Below are positions 59,755-64,000 of a stretch of 64,000 nt of DNA, in pieces; the first letter of the stretch is position 1; the number at the start of each line of letters is the position of its first letter. The DNA is taken from positions 186,001-250,000 of the forward strand of contig CAXXRA010000006.1 of NCBI GenBank assembly GCA_963663975.2, in the 5' to 3' direction. Both the position numbers and the translations under genes were made by a program. The DNA is from JANQRX01 sp963663975. GTDB taxonomy: Bacteria; Pseudomonadota; Alphaproteobacteria; Rhizobiales; Kaistiaceae. The notes beneath the pieces were generated by a model. That model worked only from the letters and a program-made list of their open reading frames with translations. It did not search any database and had not been told where the DNA came from.

Positions 59755-60783
59755 TCATCGGCTGTTGAAGCCGACTTCGTCCACCAATTCGCTCGCCGCC
59801 CGACGATGGGCGGCGATATCGATCAAAGGTGTGTCGTCAGCTTCGAGTTTTCCGAGCGCCTCGATCAGCGGATCAGCCATCACGTCCGCTGTGACAGGAT
59901 ATTCGAAATTGGCCCCGGCGTAGAGCCGCTGAGCCGGTTTCAGGACCAGGAATTCAAGCAGCCTTACGGCATTTTCCACGTTCGGCGCGTGGGCTGCGAT
60001 GGCGGCGCCTGACACGTTTACGTGTGTTCCGCCACCCTCGAAACGGGGCAGGATCACCTTGATCGCGTCGCCCCATCGGTTCTGTTCCGGTCCGCCGGCG
60101 CCGCTTCGCATCAGACCGACATAGTAGGAATTGGCCAGCCCGACATCGCAGATCCCGCCAAGTATGTCGCGGGCGACGTCGCGGTCACCTCCGCCCGGTT
60201 TACGGGCCGTGTTGTCCCTCACCCCTGCGAGCCAGGCTTCGGTCCGAGCAATGCCGTTGCGCGCGATATAAGCGGCAAAAAGCGCTGTGTTGTACGGATG
60301 TTGGCCAGACCTGATACAAACCCTGCCACGCCATTTTGGATCTGCCAAATCGTCATAGGTGAGGTCGTTTTCGTCGACCCGCTCGGCTGAGGCGTAGATA
60401 ACCCGCGCCCGCATGGAAAGGGCAAACCAGTGGCCTCCGGGATCGCGCAAGCCGGCAGGGATGGTCTTCGCCAAGGCATCGGAGTCGGTCGGTTGGGTCA
60501 CGCCCTTTTCCACCAGATCAATCAAGTTGCCGAAATCCACGGTCATGAGTACGTCGGCCGGTGAATTTTTACCCTCCGCCGCAACCCTCTCGGCAAGACC
60601 GTCCTTGATGAAAATGGTGGTGACGTTGATGCCGGTTTGCTCGGTGAAGATTCTGAGAATCGGCCTGATCAATCCGGGCTCGCGAGAGGTGTAGAGATTA
60701 ACCTCCTCGGCAAGGGAGGGGGTCACGAAAGCTGTCGCCAGAATGGCGCCAAGCAGGGACCAAATGCCGTTTCGGTGGAACAT
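59755..60783 (-). CDS. fbpA: Iron(III) ABC transporter substrate-binding protein FbpA-like
   Basis: About 342 residues from the ATG at 60781-60783, which directly precedes a signal peptide (FHRNGIWSLLGAILATAFVT, cleavage after SLA). The mature part begins 'EEVNLYTSREPGLIRPILRI', 'VLMTVDFGNLIDLVEKGV', 'SMRARVIYASAERVDENDLT', and 'SGAAIAAHAPNVENAVRLLE' near the C-terminus. Tyr pairs ('NSYYVG') fit ferric-ion coordination. It binds Fe3+ in the periplasm. A longer frame upstream runs through the promoter and is not the start. The operon is preceded by an ICE-like box. Confidence 0.92.
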   Translation of the reverse strand: MFHRNGIWSLLGAILATAFVTPSLAEEVNLYTSREPGLIRPILRIFTEQTGINVTTIFIKDGLAERVAAEGKNSPADVLMTVDFGNLIDLVEKGVTQPTDSDALAKTIPAGLRDPGGHWFALSMRARVIYASAERVDENDLTYDDLADPKWRGRVCIRSGQHPYNTALFAAYIARNGIARTEAWLAGVRDNTARKPGGGDRDVARDILGGICDVGLANSYYVGLMRSGAGGPEQNRWGDAIKVILPRFEGGGTHVNVSGAAIAAHAPNVENAVRLLEFLVLKPAQRLYAGANFEYPVTADVMADPLIEALGKLEADDTPLIDIAAHRRAASELVDEVGFNSR

Positions 60784-60886
60784 AGCAACTCCGGTCAACC
60801 AAGCGGTCCAAGGCCGCCCGACAAGCTCTGACGAAAGTCCGCAGGGAATATGGAGCGACGCCAAAAAGTCAAGCAATATCAATGAC

Positions 60887-60903
60887 TTTAGAAATGATCT
60901 AAA
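60887..60903. promoter_or_regulatory. Irr/ICE-type iron-control box upstream of fbpABC
   Basis: TTTAGAAATGATCTAAA is a 17-bp near-palindrome that differs at one position from the published alphaproteobacterial ICE consensus TTTAGAAnnnTTCTAAA bound by Irr. It lies about 105 bp upstream of fbpA, in the divergent gap with the reductase at 61045. Control of the iron importer by iron or haem status is the expected reading. Confidence 0.6.
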
Positions 60904-61044
60904 CTGATTGACCGCTTCCACGGATTCGGTTTTTTTTCGGGCTGGTACGCCAAGTCATAGCGTGCGGCGGGGTTCTCTTTGGCTCCGAATCGTTGTGCAA
61001 TGGCATCGAATCGTCGGCAATTTCGCACGCGAGGATGAACCAAG

Positions 61045-62074
61045 GTGTCCTACACCCCGAACGATGGCCGCTACGACCAAATGCAGTATCGTCGCGCCGG
61101 GCGGGGCGGGCTCCGTCTGCCCGCGCTTTCTCTCGGCCTTTGGCATAATTTTGGCCACAACGCCCGCCAGGATGTGGCCCGGGAAATGTGCCGCAAGGCC
61201 TTCGACCTGGGGATCACCCATTTCGACCTCGCCAATAATTACGGCCCACCGCCCGGATCGGCCGAAGAGCAATTTGGCGAGACTCTAAGCACCGACTTCA
61301 AGGGCTATCGTGACGAATTGGTGATCTCGACGAAGGCCGGATATTCGATGTGGCCGGGACCCTATGGCGAATGGGGAAGTCAAATATTTGCTCGCCAGCC
61401 TTGACCAAAGCCTGAAGCGCCTTGGGCTCGACTATGTCGACATTTTTTATTCGCACCGTTTCGATCCAGACACGCCTGTGGAAGAGACCATGGGTGCGCT
61501 CGACGCGGCGGTGCGCCAGGGCAAGGCGTTGTATGTTGGCATTTCCTCATACAGCTCCAGGAGAACCGCCGAAGCCGCGACGATATTGCGCGATCTGGGC
61601 ACACCGGCGCTGATTCACCAACCCAGCTATTCGATACTCAACCGGTGGACCGAGGACGACAAATTGCTCGATCAACTGGAGCAGGAGGGCATGGGGTGCA
61701 TAGCTTTCTCACCGCTCGCTCAGGGCCTTCTGACCAGCCGATGTTTGGATGGCGTACCCGCCGACAGCCGTGCAAGCAGCGGCTCGGATGCGTGGCAAGA
61801 CGGCTTCCTGCGTGAGGAAAATCTGGCGGCGGTTCAGCGACTGAACGAGCTGGCTGTCGGGCGCGGACAGACGCTGGCACAGATGGCGATCGCTTGGGTA
61901 CTGCGTGACGAGCGGATGACGTCGGCCTTGATCGGCGCCAGCGGCGTGGGTCAGATAGAAGATGCTGTCGGGGCACTATCCAACCTTGGATTTTCCGCTG
62001 AGGAACTTCGCGACATCGACCAGCAAACCGTTGGCAGCGGCATCAATCTTTGGGCCAAGTCCAGTGATTCGTGA
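61045..62074 (+). pseudogene. Aldo/keto reductase (YghZ-type), single-base frameshift
   Basis: The first frame (GTG start 61045) gives MSYTPNDGRYDQMQYRRAGR, 'LGITHFDLANNYGPPPGSAE' (Asp and Tyr) and 'ELVISTKAGYSMWPGPYGEW' (Lys), then stops at 61402-61404. The rest of the barrel continues in the next frame from about 61380: 'KYLLASLDQSLKRLGLDYVD', 'IFYSHRFDPDT' (His), ending at 62072-62074. One base is missing near 61380. After repair the protein would have about 342 residues with a complete tetrad and the GPP motif of YghZ-like methylglyoxal reductases. It is real decay or a sequencing error. Confidence 0.88.
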
Positions 62075-62157
62075 ACGATCGGGGGTCGATCAATGTGCGT
62101 CTGAACAAGCCCATCGATGGCCAAGACATTCGATCAGCGTTTCTGCGGTGTTCCGGG

Positions 62158-62781
62158 CTAAAACATCCTGGCCTTTTCGGCCGCATGCATGACCTCCCAA
62201 CCGCCGTCCCAAATCATACTGAAGGCCACGTAGACAATCACTGCCAGACCGACATAGGCGATCCAGTAGTGCCGCTGGAGAAGCTTCGCAATCATGGTGG
62301 CCGCCACGCCCATCAATGCGACCGACAGGGCAAGACCAATAATCAGCACCACGAGGTGATCTCTGGCCGCACCGGCGACCGCCAGCACATTGTCCAAAGA
62401 CATCGACACGTCGGCCACGACGATCTGGGCGAGTGCCTTGTTGAAGGTTTTCACGGGCGCCGCATCAAGCGGTTCGCCGGCAGTGGAGCCAAGCGATCCG
62501 CCGCGCCGCGCCGCTATGATCTCGCGCGCAAGTTTCCAAACCACCCACAGAAGTAGCAGTCCGCCGGCGAGCGTCAGGCCGATGATCGCAAGCAACTGGA
62601 CCGTGAAAATCGCGAACACGATTCGCAGCACGGCTGCAGCCGCGATCCCAAGGAGCACCGCTTTTCGACGCTGCGCTTCGGGCAATCCTGCGGCGGCCAT
62701 GCCGACTACGATCGCATTGTCGCCAGCTAGGACCAGGTCGATGGCTATGACCTGGAAAAGGGCCACAAGCTGGTCGATCAT
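62158..62781 (-). CDS. TerC/YjbE-family integral membrane protein
   Basis: About 207 residues from ATG 62779-62781 (MIDQLVALFQVIAIDLVLAG); seven membrane helices. 'IDLVLAGDNAIVVGMAAAGL' and 'VADVSMSLDNVLAVAGAARD' contain the two Asp-Asn motifs that define TerC, probably part of a metal site. Family members are linked to tellurite resistance and to manganese or other metal export coupled to secreted proteins. No riboswitch was recognisable upstream by eye. Confidence 0.9.
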   Translation of the reverse strand: MIDQLVALFQVIAIDLVLAGDNAIVVGMAAAGLPEAQRRKAVLLGIAAAAVLRIVFAIFTVQLLAIIGLTLAGGLLLLWVVWKLAREIIAARRGGSLGSTAGEPLDAAPVKTFNKALAQIVVADVSMSLDNVLAVAGAARDHLVVLIIGLALSVALMGVAATMIAKLLQRHYWIAYVGLAVIVYVAFSMIWDGGWEVMHAAEKARMF

Positions 62782-63127
62782 GAGTCCCAGGCTCGAGCGA
62801 CGGGGGAGTCGCACATGGTCGTCAGGGAGAGGGCTCCGCCAATCGTTAAGACTCGCCCATCGAGCGAGAATCGGAATTGGTTTCGTCGGGAGTTACTGGA
62901 TGTCACCGACATTTTCGCCGACCGGTTGCGTTGCTCACGGTTCGGATTGCTCCGGCTGCGAGGTCATACACGGGCAAGACATGGCATGGAAGACAGTATG
63001 AGCACGGGGGCAGCCGCACCAATCAAACCAAAACAACAAAACACAGCACGCCGGCCTCCTCGGCGTCCCGCCCCGATCCAAAAATTAAGGCCGCGGCAGC
63101 ACCAGAGCCACCGCTGACCGTTATGCG
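62782..63127. other. Intergenic region, no gene seen
   Basis: Open frames here lack ribosome-binding sites and known motifs. The part near 63000-63115 is rich in AAACCAAAACAACAAAACAC and Pro-codon-like runs. The TerC promoter should lie in the first 100 bp. Confidence 0.4.
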
Positions 63128-63345
63128 CTAGTAGCCGTGAGCCACGATCGCCGCGCCGGCCACGGCGCCGATCCCGGCTCCGACGACCACGCCGGCAGCC
63201 GAGCCGGTCGCGACGCCGCCGATCACACCACAACACCACCGATCACGGCGGCTTGGTGGATGCGCTCCTGCTGCGTGCCAGTGCCATAGTGCGTGCAGCC
63301 AGCAAGCGCGACGCCTGCGACAATCAATACATCGACTTTCTTCAT
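63128..63345 (-). pseudogene. Glycine-zipper lipoprotein (OsmB-like), frameshifted
   Basis: ATG 63343-63345 starts MKKVDVLIVAGVALAGCTHY, with lipobox LAGC at residues 14-17. It continues 'GTGTQQERIHQAAVIGGVVV' to a TGA. The next frame supplies 'VIGGVATGSAAGVVVGAGIG' and 'AVAGAAIVAHGY', the glycine-zipper membrane hairpin. One missing base in a GTGGTG repeat splits it. Repaired length is about 72 residues. Such lipoproteins sit in the outer membrane and are often stress-induced. GGGGAGCAAGGG precedes the start. Confidence 0.75.
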
Positions 63346-63411
63346 CGCCCTTGCTCCCCGTTTTGGCGGGACTAATTCCCCACCGCTTTGTCCGGTTTTG
63401 CGCCGCCGTTG

Positions 63412-64000
63412 TCAAGCCGGCGAGGGACGCGCTCGAACTCCGGGTGTGGAGATGCGGCGCCGAATCTCGGCCACGATCGTGACTGTGGAGCCGGCCGCCA
63501 GGACCCACCACGCCGGACTCACCCGGAATCCGAACTCGAGGTTTGCAAGAAGCACGCGTTGCGCGCCTACACCGGTCAACAATCCATACCAGGTAGCCTC
63601 GACGACAACGGTCATGGCAGTCGACGCCAGTGACAGCGCCATCAGCGCGAAGAAGCCCTGCTTGTATCCAAACCGCGACATCATCCTATAGCCCATCAAC
63701 CAGAAGAAGAATCCCGACATGATCACCGGTTGGGACACATCGACCTTCGATTGAAGATAGTAATGGAGGATGCCGAGGAACGCGGCAGGGTAGACGAGCT
63801 TGTGAAGACGGTTCCATCTGCCTGACCCCAGACGCCGGATCATGGCGTCGGTGGAGGTGGCGCCAAGAGACGCCAGGGCCAGGATCGCGACGAAGCCGAT
63901 GGTCAGGTAAAAACGAACCACGATCTCCTTGGTCACGAAGAACGGATCCCAGCGCGAATCGGCAAAAAAGAGAGTGAAGTGAAAGAGGATGTACGACAGT
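63412..64000 (-). CDS. msrQ: Haem-binding membrane subunit MsrQ, partial
   Basis: The frame is open to the right edge; the visible 195 residues include 'LSYILFHFTLFFADSRWDPF', 'MIRRLGSGRWNRLHKLVYPA' (haem-ligand His), 'LGILHYYLQSKVD' (second His) and a C-terminal region 'PAWWVLAAGSTVTIVAEIRR'. This matches MsrQ/YedZ, the b-type haem inner-membrane protein that passes electrons to the periplasmic methionine sulfoxide reductase MsrP. The N-terminal helix and msrP would lie outside the window, to the right. Confidence 0.85.
   Translation of the reverse strand, partial: LSYILFHFTLFFADSRWDPFFVTKEIVVRFYLTIGFVAILALASLGATSTDAMIRRLGSGRWNRLHKLVYPAAFLGILHYYLQSKVDVSQPVIMSGFFFWLMGYRMMSRFGYKQGFFALMALSLASTAMTVVVEATWYGLLTGVGAQRVLLANLEFGFRVSPAWWVLAAGSTVTIVAEIRRRISTPGVRARPSPA

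Noticed and set aside
62782..62877. yybP/ykoY-type manganese riboswitch upstream of TerC
   Set aside because: The position would be plausible, but I could not find the conserved loops by eye.

Overview
The window is GC-rich chromosomal DNA from a Gram-negative bacterium, most likely an alphaproteobacterium. The gene families point that way: a class III cyclase fused to TolB-like and TPR domains, a Liv ABC operon, an Fbp iron operon preceded by a near-perfect Irr/ICE-like box, MsrQ, and TerC. I cannot name the species.

Flanks. Positions 1-19.7 kb hold ordinary genes: a GST (cut by the edge), a sulfite exporter next to a persulfide dioxygenase/rhodanese fusion, an adenylate/guanylate cyclase, a glutathionyl-hydroquinone reductase, a Sel1-repeat operon, a spondin-domain protein facing a two-component system, a wrecked GST, a MaoC dehydratase, an aldo/keto reductase, a hydrolase, and a branched-chain amino-acid ABC operon whose last gene (livF) is frameshifted. 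Positions 52.7-64 kb hold a small exported protein, an MMPL/RND transporter, an SDR, the iron operon fbpABC, a frameshifted aldo/keto reductase, TerC, a glycine-zipper lipoprotein (frameshifted) and MsrQ (cut by the edge).

Accessory block, about 20-52.5 kb. This is a decayed tail, virion-core and lysis region of a podovirus-like prophage. It has remnants of two internal core proteins (the second with a transglycosylase domain), tail-fibre genes, an N-acetylmuramidase endolysin and three small membrane proteins. I see no integrase, terminase, portal or capsid gene. Two almost identical IS256-type elements, one IS110/IS1111-type element and a 169-bp internal scrap of the IS256 transposase interrupt it. 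In-silico removal of the full elements restores reading frames.

The most interesting part is 31.4-45.5 kb (related fragments begin at 20.1 kb). One intact 1270-residue peptidoglycan-lytic protein (M15-like plus M23-like peptidase domains and three peptidoglycan-binding repeats) sits between a divergent small exported protein, whose start is 14 bp away, and a convergent exported trypsin-like protease, whose stop codon overlaps its own. To its left are displaced copies of the gene's 5' end, most next to a variant of the small exported gene. To its right are displaced, mosaic copies of its 3' end, each next to a variant of the protease gene. This looks like a cassette-replacement locus, similar in logic to orphan toxin/immunity arrays but with two different exported partner families at the two ends. 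Its function is inference.

Caution: many reading frames, including flank genes, carry single-base frameshifts, some in homopolymers. Real decay, phase variation and sequencing error cannot be separated from sequence alone.
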